DNA of 64,000 bases from Spartobacteria bacterium LR76 (lineage in GTDB: Bacteria; Verrucomicrobiota; Verrucomicrobiia; Chthoniobacterales; Terrimicrobiaceae), in contig QAYZ01000015.1 in assembly GCA_003054655.1 (NCBI GenBank), positions 248,001 to 312,000 of the forward strand. Reading direction: 5' to 3'. Both the position numbers and the translations under genes were made by a program. Shown here piece by piece: positions 39,120 to 49,235 of the stretch. Under the pieces are notes generated by a model, which was not told the DNA's origin, did not search any database, and saw only the letters and a program-made list of their open reading frames with translations. Every line of letters begins with the position of its first letter. Positions within the stretch are counted from its first letter, which is position 1.

Positions 39120-40052
39120 ATGATCAAGGTTCAAAACCTGACGAAACGGTACGGAAGCGTCACCGCAGTCAATGAGATCCAGTTTGAGGTCGGCAAAGGC
39201 GAGATCGTCGGGTTCCTCGGGCCAAATGGTGCCGGAAAGAGCACGACGATGCGCATGCTGTCATGCTATCTCCCTCCCACCTCGGGGACAGCCGAGATCG
39301 CAGGGTATGATATTTTTCGCGATTCGCTCCGCGCCCGCGAGCACATCGGCTACATGCCAGAGAATGTCCCGCTGCCGCAGGACATGCGGGTGGATGAGTA
39401 CCTGAGATTCCGCGCCGCGCTCAAGGGGGTGCCAGGCCGCCGCATCAAGGAGCGGCTCGCGGATGTCTGCGAGCTGTGCAACCTGACCGATGTGAGCCGC
39501 AAGCTCATCGGCGCCCTCTCCAAAGGGTACCGGCAGCGCGTGGGGCTGGCCGATGCCATGATCCATGAGCCGGAGCTGCTCATCCTCGACGAGCCGACGA
39601 TCGGCCTCGATCCCAACCAGATCCGCCAGGTGCGCGACCTGATCCGCAACCTGCGCCGCCATCACACGATCCTGCTCTCCACCCATATCCTTTCCGAGGT
39701 GGAGATGACGTGCACCCGCGTCATCATCATCAACAAGGGACGCATCGAGGTCTCGGATACCCCGGAGAACCTCCGCTCCCGCCTGACAAAGGAGGGGGAG
39801 ATCCTTTTTGAGGTCAACGCCAGCGACCCGGCGGCCGCCACGGCCAAGATCAAGACTTTGCCCCACGTGAAGAGCCTCAACTCGCACCGCACACAGGACT
39901 GGACCCGCTATCTTATCCAGGCCGACGAGGATCTGCGTGAAGACCTCCACAACCTGGCGGTGCGAGAAAACTGGCGCGTGCGCGAACTGACCCGCCGCGT
40001 CGCCACTCTCGAGCAGATCTTTGCCGAGATCACCCACAAGGAGGATATCTAG
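39120..40052 (+). CDS. ABC transporter ATP-binding protein (GldA-like)
   Basis: A 310-residue ATPase: Walker A FLGPNGAGKST, Q-loop region YMPENVPLPQDM, signature ALSKGYRQRVGLADA, Walker B LLILDEPTIGLDP and H-loop LLSTHIL, with an extra C-terminal domain of about 80 residues. This matches the GldA/DrrA type. It is the first gene of a four-gene plus-strand operon with an ABC-2 permease, a GldG-like auxiliary protein and a DUF4340 protein. In Bacteroidetes the related GldAFG set is needed for gliding. In other phyla the set is common but the substrate is unknown. Confidence 0.93.
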   Translation: MIKVQNLTKRYGSVTAVNEIQFEVGKGEIVGFLGPNGAGKSTTMRMLSCYLPPTSGTAEIAGYDIFRDSLRAREHIGYMPENVPLPQDMRVDEYLRFRAALKGVPGRRIKERLADVCELCNLTDVSRKLIGALSKGYRQRVGLADAMIHEPELLILDEPTIGLDPNQIRQVRDLIRNLRRHHTILLSTHILSEVEMTCTRVIIINKGRIEVSDTPENLRSRLTKEGEILFEVNASDPAAATAKIKTLPHVKSLNSHRTQDWTRYLIQADEDLREDLHNLAVRENWRVRELTRRVATLEQIFAEITHKEDI

Positions 40053-40053
40053 G

Positions 40054-40809
40054 ATGCGTCGATTCTTCACCCTGCTGAAGCGGGAAATCCGGCACTACTT
40101 TCATCAGCCGCTCGCCTACATCGTCCTCTTCTGCTTCCTGCTGATCAACGGGTTTATCTTTCAACTCGGGGTCGGAGCGCTGAACCGGGCCGTCTCTCAA
40201 ACGACGGTGATCGAGGCGTTTTTTGACAGCATCCTGCTGTGGTTTCCGTTCCTGCTCACCTTCCCGCTGGTGACGATGCGCCTTTTCAGCGAGGAGTATA
40301 AGCTCGGCACGATCGAGACTCTCATGACAGCCCCGGTGGGCGACCTCGCCGTGGTGCTCTCCAAGTACTTCGGAGCGCTGGCCTTTTACCTCGTGCTCTG
40401 GGTGCCCACGTTCCTGTATTTCGTGATCTTTCACGTCGTGACGGGACAGGCCGCCGCCCAGTCATTCAGCCAGTATCTTGGCTCCTATCTGCTGCTCTTG
40501 CTGGTGGGCATGTTCTACCTTTCCATCGGGTGCCTGGCATCCTCGCTGACCAGCAACCAGATCGTCGCGGCGGTCGTCTCCTTTGCCCTGATCTGCCTGA
40601 TGTTCTTCCTCAGCGTGGTGACCTTTGTCTTCCCCTCGGCAGACCGCTTCCTCGGCGACATCGTCTACTACTTCTCGACCATCGAGCACATGGCAGACTT
40701 CTCGCAGGGTGTATTCGATAGCCGGCCGATTGTACTTTACGTGAGCCTCACTCTTTTCACCCTGTTCCTCACCTTCCACATCTTCCAGCATCGGAGGTGG
40801 CGTTCATGA
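40054..40809 (+). CDS. ABC-2 type permease (GldF-like)
   Basis: A 251-residue inner membrane protein with six predicted helices. MRRFFTLLKREIRHYFHQPLAYIVLFCFLLINGFIF, PLVTMRLFSEEYKLGTIETLMTAPVGDLAVVLSKYFGAL and the last helices match ABC-2/GldF permeases. It is one base downstream of the ATPase stop and its TGA overlaps the ATG of the GldG-like gene. It forms the channel for the operon's ATPase. Confidence 0.92.
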   Translation: MRRFFTLLKREIRHYFHQPLAYIVLFCFLLINGFIFQLGVGALNRAVSQTTVIEAFFDSILLWFPFLLTFPLVTMRLFSEEYKLGTIETLMTAPVGDLAVVLSKYFGALAFYLVLWVPTFLYFVIFHVVTGQAAAQSFSQYLGSYLLLLLVGMFYLSIGCLASSLTSNQIVAAVVSFALICLMFFLSVVTFVFPSADRFLGDIVYYFSTIEHMADFSQGVFDSRPIVLYVSLTLFTLFLTFHIFQHRRWRS

Positions 40810-42290
40810 CGGCGAAGATCCCTCGCAAGACGATCCGCATCAATGTGCTGGTGCAGATCATCGCCATGTTTGTGCTGCTGGTGGCGGTGAACTACTACAG
40901 CTTCAACCACTACATCCGGGCCGACTACTCGCGGTCGCAGAAGTTTGTCCTCTCGGAACAGACGAAACGCGTCATTCGCGAGCTGAAAAAGCCGGTGAAT
41001 ATCGTGGTCTTCTTCTCCCCCACCTCGGTCGCCCCGGATCGCGTGGTATTCAACGACCTGAGAAACCTCCTCAAGGAACTGACCTTCTCCGGACGCAAGC
41101 TCATCAATGTCGAGTATGTCGACCCCACCCGCGACCTCACCCGGGCGCGGGCGCTGCAGGCACAGTATAAATTCAGCGCCACCGAGAATGTCGTGATCGT
41201 CGACTACGAGGGGCGGAGCAAGTTCATCCCGGCGGGGGATCTCGGGGACATCAATCTCGAGGCGGTGCAACAGGGCGATACTCCTCGCCTGCTGTCCTTT
41301 GGCGGCGAAATGGTGCTCACCAACGCAATGCTGTCGCTGCTCTCGCCGGACAAGAAGAAGGTCTACTTCCTCCAAGGGCATGGAGAGCCTCCCATCGACG
41401 GACCGACTCCCCTCAGCCTCTTCCGCGAGTATCTCCAGAAGCAGAATGCCGAAACGCTCCCGCTCTCGCTCGGGTCCTCGGATAGCGTCCCCTCGGACTG
41501 CGCGCTCCTGGTGATCGCGGCTCCGCAGGTCGACCTGACCGAGCGCGAAGCCACTATTCTCGACCGGTTCTGGAGCTCCGAACAGGGACGCGTCCTGGTG
41601 TTGCTCGATCCCTCGGCCCACACCATCCAGCTTCATCGCTTCCTGGCGCAACGCGGAGTGATGCCGATGGAAAACCGTGTGCTCTGCACCGTGCGTCTCG
41701 GGTTCGCCACGGGGATCCTACGCGAGGTAACCGTCGATTTCATGGACAAGAACCCGGTCACGAAGCGGCTCGTCGGGCTCGAGATGCTGCTCACCGGCGA
41801 GACCCAGTCCTTGTTCGTAGACCCGGAGCAGGCGAAGTCGGACAAGATCCAGCTCTGGCCGCTGCTGGTCGCGAAAGAAAAATTCTGGGGGGAGTCGGAA
41901 TACGTCACGGATGAAAAGAAGGGCGTGCGCTACGACGAGGGCAAGGACGTGGGATACCCGGTCTACGTGGCGGTGGCAGCAGCGCGGGGCGGCGTGAACG
42001 ATGATCGCGTGGATGTCGAGTCGTCCAAGCTCGTCGTGGTGGGCAGCAGTCAATTTGCCCTGGATCTTGCACTCTCGCAGCAACCCCAGGCGCTCGATTT
42101 TCTGATGAGTTCGGCCAACTGGCTGCTCGATCGCCGCCAGTTCACCGGAGCGGTGCCCAAGAAGATCGACCAGTTCTCAATCAATCTCTCGGACGCCCAG
42201 TTGAGCTCGATCTCGTTCTACATCCTCATCGCGATTCCCGGGGTGGCCGCCCTTTTCGGAATCATCGCCTGGATCAGACGCCGCTCATGA
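40806..42290 (+). CDS. GldG-like ABC-type auxiliary protein
   Basis: A 494-residue protein with one N-terminal transmembrane helix (residues about 14-32) and one at the C-terminal end (about 470-490), enclosing a large extracytoplasmic domain. The text YSRSQKFVLSEQTKRVIRELKKPVNIVVFFSP...VEYVDPTRD is that of ABC_transp_aux/GldG domains, and VYFLQGHGEPPI is their second conserved block. It is coupled by ATGA overlaps to the permease upstream and the DUF4340 gene downstream. It probably works as the periplasmic arm of the transporter. Confidence 0.9.
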   Translation: MTAKIPRKTIRINVLVQIIAMFVLLVAVNYYSFNHYIRADYSRSQKFVLSEQTKRVIRELKKPVNIVVFFSPTSVAPDRVVFNDLRNLLKELTFSGRKLINVEYVDPTRDLTRARALQAQYKFSATENVVIVDYEGRSKFIPAGDLGDINLEAVQQGDTPRLLSFGGEMVLTNAMLSLLSPDKKKVYFLQGHGEPPIDGPTPLSLFREYLQKQNAETLPLSLGSSDSVPSDCALLVIAAPQVDLTEREATILDRFWSSEQGRVLVLLDPSAHTIQLHRFLAQRGVMPMENRVLCTVRLGFATGILREVTVDFMDKNPVTKRLVGLEMLLTGETQSLFVDPEQAKSDKIQLWPLLVAKEKFWGESEYVTDEKKGVRYDEGKDVGYPVYVAVAAARGGVNDDRVDVESSKLVVVGSSQFALDLALSQQPQALDFLMSSANWLLDRRQFTGAVPKKIDQFSINLSDAQLSSISFYILIAIPGVAALFGIIAWIRRRS

Positions 42291-43669
42291 GCCGGGGCTG
42301 GACCATCTTTCTCTGCCTCCTCGCGGTCGTGGCGATCGGCTTCCTGGCGATCTATGAACCACTGACTCGCAGCACTCGGGAGAAGGCCCAGTCCGCTCTG
42401 GGTGGGAGGGTCCTCGACTTCGACCCCGCGGGCGTGAGGGAGTTTCGCATTACCTCCCCCGGCAACGAACTCATCATCAAGCGCCGAGGCAACGGATGGC
42501 GCATCGAGGGAGATGACAAGGACCGGGCCAACCCGGCGCTCATCCGCGACGCGCTCAGGCTCGCGGCAAATCTCCAATACTCCGACCGGATCGACGGTCG
42601 CGAGTTTCGCAGCGACGACGACCTGAGCGACTACGGATTAAAAAAGCCCAAGCGGAAAATCCAGATTTCCGGGGATCAGGAAGTCACCCTGCTGATCGGC
42701 AAGGACGCCGCAGGAGATGGCAAAATCTACGTTCGCCGTGGCAGCGACCGCGATATTTACGTGACCGATGACGCCATCCTCAAGGTCGCTTTTCAAGACG
42801 CTCAAAAATTCCGTGATCCGCGCCTGACCGATCTCGAAGCCGATCAGGTGGATCGCGTCGTCATTCGCCGCAGCGACGGTCAGATCGAACTCACCCAGGA
42901 CGCGCGCGGCTGGCGCATGGTCAAGCCGCTCAACGCCCCGGCCGACCAGGCAGCGGTCAATGCCTATCTCAGCACCCTGCTCGGATTGTCGATCCGCGAG
43001 GTGCTCTCCGATGACTCGGGAGACCTGAGCCGCTTCGGCATCGTCGAGGGGACAAACGAGATATCGTTTTATGCGGAAGGCAAGGAACGCCACCAGACGC
43101 TTCGCATCGGACAGGCGACACAGGACTCTGTCATTGCGGAGTTCACGGCGAGGGACTCTGTCTTCCGCCTTCCGCCCGAGACGATCAAGCTCCTGAACGT
43201 CACGCCGGACGCGCTGCGCGATCATCGCCTCCTTCCGCTCAACATCGACCTCGTCGACATGATTCGCATCACCTTTCCCGAGGGAGCGATCGAGCTTCGC
43301 CGCAATGGAGACGGCTGGGTGCTCAAGGCCGGGACGGAAATGCGCCCGGCGAGCAGCCAGGCCATACGCGCCCTCGTGGATGCGATCAGCGCCGCCCGGG
43401 TATCCGAGTATGTATTGACCAGTGCCGACAAGCTCGATGCCGATCAGCTTTCGCCCCCGCGCATCAAGGTCGAGTTTCTCTCCGTCCTGTCGGAGAACAC
43501 CCCGGAGACCACTGCGGGCGCACGGAACATCGCGACCATCTCCTTTGGGACGGAAAAAGACGGCCAGATCCTCACTCGCATGAATGACTCCCTCGAGGTC
43601 GCAAAGGTTCCCGCCACCATCCTGAGCGCCCTGCCCTCGGATCCGCGAGACTGGCAGGCGCCGAAGTAA
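42287..43669 (+). CDS. DUF4340 domain protein
   Basis: A 460-residue protein with an N-terminal transmembrane helix (WTIFLCLLAVVAIGFLAIYEP) and two or three repeats of the DUF4340 pattern: 'v.eFrit...ne..ikr.gngWrI', 'DRVVIRRSDGQIELTQDARGWRMVKPLNAPADQAAVNAYLSTL' and 'MIRITFPEGAIELRRNGDGWVLKAG...ASSQAIRALVDAI'. It is the last gene of the Gld-like operon, coupled by an ATGA overlap. DUF4340 proteins regularly accompany GldG-like proteins, so it is a probable extracytoplasmic component. Its exact role is unknown. Confidence 0.88.
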   Translation: MSRGWTIFLCLLAVVAIGFLAIYEPLTRSTREKAQSALGGRVLDFDPAGVREFRITSPGNELIIKRRGNGWRIEGDDKDRANPALIRDALRLAANLQYSDRIDGREFRSDDDLSDYGLKKPKRKIQISGDQEVTLLIGKDAAGDGKIYVRRGSDRDIYVTDDAILKVAFQDAQKFRDPRLTDLEADQVDRVVIRRSDGQIELTQDARGWRMVKPLNAPADQAAVNAYLSTLLGLSIREVLSDDSGDLSRFGIVEGTNEISFYAEGKERHQTLRIGQATQDSVIAEFTARDSVFRLPPETIKLLNVTPDALRDHRLLPLNIDLVDMIRITFPEGAIELRRNGDGWVLKAGTEMRPASSQAIRALVDAISAARVSEYVLTSADKLDADQLSPPRIKVEFLSVLSENTPETTAGARNIATISFGTEKDGQILTRMNDSLEVAKVPATILSALPSDPRDWQAPK

Positions 43670-43763
43670 AGCGACGCGGCCTCCGCGAAGACCGAGTTTC
43701 CCCGGCGGAGAGAGCCTGCATTTTTCAGTCCCTTTTTCGCCGTGCTTCTCTTATCTTGCGCCC

Positions 43764-45731
43764 ATGAGCGACGTGCCGACCTCGGTCTCCGACGCTGAAC
43801 TCACGGTGGCCCGTCTGCGGAGAATGACGGCGGTCCTGCCGGGCATCATGTATGAATGCGAAATCTACCCGGACGGCCGCTCGCGGCTCACCTTCATGAA
43901 CGATGCCGTGAGGGATATCTTCGGCCTCGATCCGGAGGATCTCCTGCGCGACTCCACGTATTTCCACAAATTCGTCCATCCAGACGACCGGGAGAGCCTG
44001 CTTGCCGCCTCGCGCGAGCACATTCGCACCCTCCGCCCATGGCACCGGGAATACCGCTATATCTTTCCCAAGCTGGGACTCCGCTGGGTGGAAAGCCAGG
44101 GGCATCTTTCCCGCCGCGAGAGCGACGGGACGGTCATCTGGAACGGATTCATCACCGACATCACGGAACGAAAGCTCCAGCAGGACGCGCTGATCGAGAG
44201 CGAATCCCGCTTCCAGACGCTGCTCTCCAGCCCCTCCGTTGGATTCGTCATTACACCGGTCGACTTTTCCTGGAAGACCGCCAACGCGGCGATGGCGCGA
44301 CTGCTCGGGTATACGGTGGAGGAGTTTCACTCCCGCTGCTATGCGGACGTCACGACTCCCGCCGATCTGCCCACGCTACGGAAGACGATGGAGGAGATCA
44401 TCACCGGGCAGCGCGAGCATTTCGAGGGCGAGTTTCGCTACGTCCGCAAGGACGGTTCGATCGTCTGGACCCTGTCGTGTATTTCCCTCGCCCGCGACAT
44501 GGAGGGAAACCCCAAGTATCTTGTCATTCAGGCCACCGATCTCAGCGCTCTCAAGCGTACGGAGGAGGCATTACGCAAGGCCAAGGAGGAGGCGGATCGC
44601 GCCAACCTCGCAAAGAGCCAGTTCCTCACCACGATGAGCCATGAGATCCGTACCCCGCTGCACGGGGTCATCGGGTTCACCTCCCTGTTGCAGAAGACCG
44701 AGCTCAGCGCCGAGCAGCGCGAAATCGTCGAGAGCATCGAGCAAAGTGGCCGGCTGCTCCTGTCGCTCGTCTCCGACGTGCTCGACCTGTCCCGCATCGA
44801 GGCCGGCCGTCTCACGCTCGACCTGCGCGACATCGACCTGCGCGCCCTCATCGCCGATATCGGGCGAGGCACGGAGCTGGAGGCCCGCCGCCGGGGGATC
44901 TCCTTCTTCTGCACCATCACCGATGACGTCCCGGCATGGGTGGAATCCGATTCCCTGCGCATCCACCAGATCCTCGGCAACCTGCTCGGCAACGCCCTGA
45001 AATTCACTCACGAGGGTTCGATATCCCTGTCGGTGCAAAATGGTGCCCGCCTCGACGATGGCTCACTCGAGATTTATTTCACCGTGCAGGATACCGGCAT
45101 CGGAATAGCAAAAACCGATCACGAAAAGATCTTTCAGCCCTTCAGCCAGGCAGACTCCTCCCTCACGCGCAAGTACGGAGGCACCGGACTCGGTCTCGCC
45201 ATCGTGCGGAGCCTGTGCGAACTCCTTGGCGGCGGCATCCGCTTTGAAAGCACGGCAGGCAAAGGGTCCACTTTTCGCGCCTCCATCGTGGTACGCCCTG
45301 CGTCCCTGGCCCACTCTCCAGGTCCATCATCAGCCCCGGGGACCAATGCGATACCACCTGGGTTGCGCGTGCTGGTGGCCGAGGACAACATCCTCAGCCA
45401 AAAGCTCATCCACCGCATGCTCGCCCGGCTGTCCTGTGAAACAGCCATTGTCTCCACCGGACAGGAATGCGTGGATCTCGCGGTCACCCGTGGTTTTGAC
45501 GTCATCTTCATGGATGTGAGCATGCCCGGGATGGATGGCCTCCAGGCCACCCGCCTCATTCGCGAATGCGAATCCCGGCAACAAGCCCCGCCCATCCCAA
45601 TCATCGCCATCACCGCGGGAGTCACCGAGGCCGAGCGCACCGAATGCCTAGCCGCCGGGATGACCTCCGTCCTTGGGAAGCCATTCACCGGAGAGAGCCT
45701 GCAGCGCGCGATCCTGTCCGCCCTCCATTGA
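43764..45731 (+). CDS. Hybrid sensor histidine kinase (PAS-PAS-HisKA-HATPase-REC)
   Basis: A 655-residue cytoplasmic protein with no membrane segment. Two PAS/PAC domains (about 20-140 and 148-275) are followed by HisKA with His293 in TMSHEIRTPLHG. The HATPase has NLLGNALKFTHEG, DTGIGIAKTDHEKIFQPFSQADSSLTRKYGGTGLGL. The receiver domain (about 533-655) has phosphoacceptor Asp584 in VIFMDVSMPGMDG and Lys near GKPF. No Hpt domain or output regulator is adjacent, so the phosphorelay partner lies elsewhere. The lack of membrane helices suggests a cytosolic signal sensed by the PAS domains. Confidence 0.93.
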   Translation: MSDVPTSVSDAELTVARLRRMTAVLPGIMYECEIYPDGRSRLTFMNDAVRDIFGLDPEDLLRDSTYFHKFVHPDDRESLLAASREHIRTLRPWHREYRYIFPKLGLRWVESQGHLSRRESDGTVIWNGFITDITERKLQQDALIESESRFQTLLSSPSVGFVITPVDFSWKTANAAMARLLGYTVEEFHSRCYADVTTPADLPTLRKTMEEIITGQREHFEGEFRYVRKDGSIVWTLSCISLARDMEGNPKYLVIQATDLSALKRTEEALRKAKEEADRANLAKSQFLTTMSHEIRTPLHGVIGFTSLLQKTELSAEQREIVESIEQSGRLLLSLVSDVLDLSRIEAGRLTLDLRDIDLRALIADIGRGTELEARRRGISFFCTITDDVPAWVESDSLRIHQILGNLLGNALKFTHEGSISLSVQNGARLDDGSLEIYFTVQDTGIGIAKTDHEKIFQPFSQADSSLTRKYGGTGLGLAIVRSLCELLGGGIRFESTAGKGSTFRASIVVRPASLAHSPGPSSAPGTNAIPPGLRVLVAEDNILSQKLIHRMLARLSCETAIVSTGQECVDLAVTRGFDVIFMDVSMPGMDGLQATRLIRECESRQQAPPIPIIAITAGVTEAERTECLAAGMTSVLGKPFTGESLQRAILSALH

Positions 45732-45772
45732 TCAGGCTCCAGCACGGCCTCCCGGCCAAGAGGAGAATGCGC

Positions 45773-46249
45773 CTAGTGCTTCTGAAAGCTCACCTCGCAC
45801 CACATCGCGTCAATTTCCTGAGCATCAGAAAAGGAAAGCTCAAAGAGGCGGAAATCTTTCACACCATCCGGAAAACCAAACGTGGATTTCCATTCGCGAG
45901 GCTGTGCCGTCACAATACCTGCCTCTTCGTTGTTCGCTCCAAAGGATACCTTGAGGTGCTGGCCTTCCACCACCGTGGCAAAGAAGAGGGCGTTGGTTGT
46001 GCCTGGTTTCAAGGCAATCTCCTTCAGCGGTTCCTCCTTCCCCGCTTTGCGAAACACCACCCTGGCCGCGTAATCCTTCGGAAGGACAAGCTTCCAATCC
46101 GTTCGTGAGATTCCCATCTGCGACTCCATGAAGGCCACGCGGCGTTCCACCAGGCTGTCCCCGAGCGGGAGTTGCACGAGTTCCGGCAGTTGAGCCGCAA
46201 GTAAGGACAGCGAAGCGAAGATCGCGAAGACGGAGAGGAGAGATTTCAC
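45773..46249 (-). CDS. Secreted protein, function unknown
   Basis: A 158-residue protein with a signal peptide (MKSLLSVFAIFASLSLLAAQ). The mature part is beta-rich (DWKLVLPKDYAARVVFRKAGKEEPLKEIALKPGTTNALFFATVVEGQHLKVSFGANNE). No family was recognised. It is a single gene between the sensor kinase and alaS, on the opposite strand. Confidence 0.75.
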   Translation of the reverse strand: MKSLLSVFAIFASLSLLAAQLPELVQLPLGDSLVERRVAFMESQMGISRTDWKLVLPKDYAARVVFRKAGKEEPLKEIALKPGTTNALFFATVVEGQHLKVSFGANNEEAGIVTAQPREWKSTFGFPDGVKDFRLFELSFSDAQEIDAMWCEVSFQKH

Positions 46250-46402
46250 AGGCGGCTGACAGGTCGTTCAACATTCCTGTTTATTCGTTTCATCCGGCGG
46301 GCGAAAGACCTTTCCCGACCTGCCTGATCAGACAGCGACCTCGCCCGGGATTGGAACCCGCTTGACTCAGGCGGCAGGCGAGGCAGTCTGGTTGATTCGC
46401 CC

Positions 46403-49231
46403 ATGACCAGCGCTGAAATCCGCCAGAGTTTCCTCGATTTCTTCCACGAGAAGAAGCACACCATCGTGCCGTCGTCCAGTTTGATGCCCGATTCGCCGAA
46501 CCTGCTGTTCACGAATGCCGGCATGAACCAGTTTGTCCCCATCTTCCTCGGGGACGCGAAGTGCCCGTACACCCCGGGCCGGGCGGCGGATACGCAAAAG
46601 TGCATCCGCGCGGGCGGCAAGCACAACGACCTCGACGATGTGGGGCTGGATACCTACCACCACACGTTCTTTGAGATGCTGGGGAACTGGTCCTTTGGCG
46701 ACTATTTCAAGAAAGAGGCGATTCGCTGGGCATGGGAGCTGGTGATCGGGCGCTGGAAATTCCCGGCCAACCGTGTTTACGCGACGGTTTACGCGCCTAG
46801 CGAGGGCGATCCGAGCGAGTTTGACCAAGAGGCCTACGACATCTGGGCCGAGCTTTTCACGGCGGCGGGTCTCGATCCGAAGGTCCATATCGTCAACGGC
46901 AACAAGAAGGACAACTTCTGGATGATGGGCGACACGGGCCCGTGCGGTCCATGCAGCGAACTGCATGTCGACCTGACTCCCGAGGGCGACACCAAGGGGT
47001 CCCTTGTGAACATGGGCGATGCGCGCTGCATCGAGATCTGGAACCTCGTTTTCATCCAGTTCAACGCCAACCCGGACGGCACCTTCACCCCGCTCCCGGC
47101 CCAGCATGTCGACACCGGCATGGGCTTTGAGCGCGTAACCTCGATCATTCAGGGTACGCGGGGATTCACTGACTTTGCCAACGCGAAGATCTCAAACTAC
47201 GAGACAGATATCTTCCGCCCGATCTTTGACGAGATCGAGGTCCTGAGCGGCAAGAAGTATGGCAGCACCCTGCCTCCGGCCGACCTCTCGACCATCACAG
47301 AGCAGGAGTCGACGGACATCGCCTTCCGCGTCATTGCGGACCATATCCGTACGCTGAGCTTTGCCATTGCCGACGGCATCCTGCCGGGCAACACCGATCG
47401 CAACTACGTGCTGCGCCGCATCCTGCGCCGCGCCGTTCGCTACGGACGCACGCTCGGCTTTCACGAGCCGTTTTTCTTCAAGCTCGTCGACGTGCTCACG
47501 CGCACAATGGGCGATGTGTTTCCCGAGCTCCGCAAGAAGCACGCCCACGTCCGCGAGGTGCTGCACATGGAGGAGGAAGCCTTCAACCGCACGCTCGACA
47601 CCGGCATCAAGAAGTTCGCCGGATTTGCCTCGGCGAGCATGGCGGCGGCGGTGGAATTTCCTGGCGTCGACGCCACGGAGGCGGCCTATCGCCGCACCGG
47701 GCTGCAAAAGGAATTCGGCGAACTTTCCGTGCCGGAGTTTCTCAAGAAGTCGCTCGAAAAGTTCCCGGGGTCCGTCCAGAAGAGCCAGCCCGTGCTCTTC
47801 GGCCAGTGGGCTTTTGAGCTTTACGACACCTATGGCTTCCCGATCGACCTGACGGAACTCATCGCCCGCGAGCGCGGTCTCGGCGTTGATCGCGAGGGAT
47901 TTGAAAAGCTGATGGAGCGCCAGCGCGAGCGCGCCCGGCAGGCCCAGAAGAAGGAAGTGATCAGCGTCTCCAGTATCGAGGCTCCAGCGACGACGTTCTT
48001 TGGCTACGACTCCGAGGAGATTGAGACACGCGTGATCGACGTGGTCGGCATCAAGGACAAGACGGCAGTGATTCTCGAGTCGTCTGTCTGTTACGCCGAG
48101 ATGGGCGGTCAGGTCGGCGACACCGGGCTCCTCACTCATGGCGGGGAAAGCTGGACGATTTCCGATACCCGCAAGGCAGGCGACACGTGGCTGCATTTCA
48201 TCTCGGGTCCGGAAATCCCGGAACCCGGCCAGGATGTCTCGCTGGTGGTGGATTGCGAACGGCGCTCCGCCATTGAGCGGCATCACACGGTGACGCATCT
48301 GCTGCACTGGGCGCTGCATGAGGTAGTCTCACGCGAAGCCACGCAGAAGGGTTCGTACGTCGGCCCCGAAAAGCTCACCTTTGACTTCAACAGCGCCGCG
48401 CTCACCCCCTCGCAAGTCCGCGACATCGAGCGCCTCGTCAACGAGCGCATCCTGGAAAATGCCGTGGTCAGTTGGAGCGACGTGGCCTATGGGGACGTGA
48501 AGAGTCGCGCCGATGTGATGCAGATCTTCGGCGACAAGTATGGTGACCGAGTCCGCGTGGTGCAGATCGGCGGCTCGGCCCAACGGCTCGACGGGTACTC
48601 CATGGAGCTCTGCGGCGGCACGCATACCCGGGCGACGGGCGAGATCGGGCTTTTCCGCATTCTCGGCGAGGCCGCCATCGCGGCCGGGGTTCGTCGTATC
48701 GAAGCCATCGCGGGACTGGAAGCCTTTGACCATGCGGTCGGCGACGCCCAGCGCATCGTCGCGCTGGCGGAGAAGCTCAACTCCCCTATCGGCGAGTTGG
48801 AAAAGAAACTCGATGCCATGCTGGCCCACCAGAAGGAACTCGAGAAGGCGCTGAAAGCCGCCAGCCAGCGGGAAGCCGCAGCCAAGGCGAAAGATCTCCT
48901 GGCCGCCTCTGTCACCATCGGCAGCACGCCCGCCATCATCGCCGATCTCGGCGCGGTGGATGGCGACACGCTCCAGGCGGCGGCGGACGCCCTCAAGGGT
49001 CAGTACAGCGGTGTGGTCGTTCTCGGCGGAAGCGGCAATGGTGCCGTCTCGCTCGTCGCCACGGTAAGTCCGGAGTTCACTTCCACATTTGCCGCAGGCA
49101 AGATCATCCAGGCCATTGCGCCCATCGTGGGCGGCAAAGGCGGCGGACGACCCGACGGAGCACGCGGCGGCGGCAAGGACGCGGCCAAGCTGGCCGACGC
49201 TCTGGCGCACGCGCGCACGCTGCTTTCCTGA
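46403..49231 (+). CDS. alaS: Alanyl-tRNA synthetase
   Basis: A 942-residue class II synthetase. It opens with EIRQSFLDFFHEKKHTIVPSSSLMP...LLFTNAGMNQF and R-rich RAADTQKCIRAGGKHNDLDDVG (motif 2 region), GDTGPCGPCSE (Gly-rich motif 3 region). The editing domain has H627/H631 in HHTVTHLLHW and Cys737/His741 in CGGTHT. The C-terminal domain ends in the Gly-rich GGKGGGRPDGARGGGKD. It charges tRNA-Ala and clears Ser/Gly mischarging. At about 65 residues longer than E. coli AlaS (876) it has an insertion around 400-460 in the region before the editing domain. The tRNA-Ala(GGC) gene in this window is a substrate. Confidence 0.96.
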   Translation: MTSAEIRQSFLDFFHEKKHTIVPSSSLMPDSPNLLFTNAGMNQFVPIFLGDAKCPYTPGRAADTQKCIRAGGKHNDLDDVGLDTYHHTFFEMLGNWSFGDYFKKEAIRWAWELVIGRWKFPANRVYATVYAPSEGDPSEFDQEAYDIWAELFTAAGLDPKVHIVNGNKKDNFWMMGDTGPCGPCSELHVDLTPEGDTKGSLVNMGDARCIEIWNLVFIQFNANPDGTFTPLPAQHVDTGMGFERVTSIIQGTRGFTDFANAKISNYETDIFRPIFDEIEVLSGKKYGSTLPPADLSTITEQESTDIAFRVIADHIRTLSFAIADGILPGNTDRNYVLRRILRRAVRYGRTLGFHEPFFFKLVDVLTRTMGDVFPELRKKHAHVREVLHMEEEAFNRTLDTGIKKFAGFASASMAAAVEFPGVDATEAAYRRTGLQKEFGELSVPEFLKKSLEKFPGSVQKSQPVLFGQWAFELYDTYGFPIDLTELIARERGLGVDREGFEKLMERQRERARQAQKKEVISVSSIEAPATTFFGYDSEEIETRVIDVVGIKDKTAVILESSVCYAEMGGQVGDTGLLTHGGESWTISDTRKAGDTWLHFISGPEIPEPGQDVSLVVDCERRSAIERHHTVTHLLHWALHEVVSREATQKGSYVGPEKLTFDFNSAALTPSQVRDIERLVNERILENAVVSWSDVAYGDVKSRADVMQIFGDKYGDRVRVVQIGGSAQRLDGYSMELCGGTHTRATGEIGLFRILGEAAIAAGVRRIEAIAGLEAFDHAVGDAQRIVALAEKLNSPIGELEKKLDAMLAHQKELEKALKAASQREAAAKAKDLLAASVTIGSTPAIIADLGAVDGDTLQAAADALKGQYSGVVVLGGSGNGAVSLVATVSPEFTSTFAAGKIIQAIAPIVGGKGGGRPDGARGGGKDAAKLADALAHARTLLS

Positions 49232-49235
49232 TTCC

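Noticed and set aside
46250-46402. Possible tRNA fragment GGGATTGGAACCCGC upstream of alaS
   Set aside because: No matching acceptor, D or anticodon arms were found around it. Also no T-box features.
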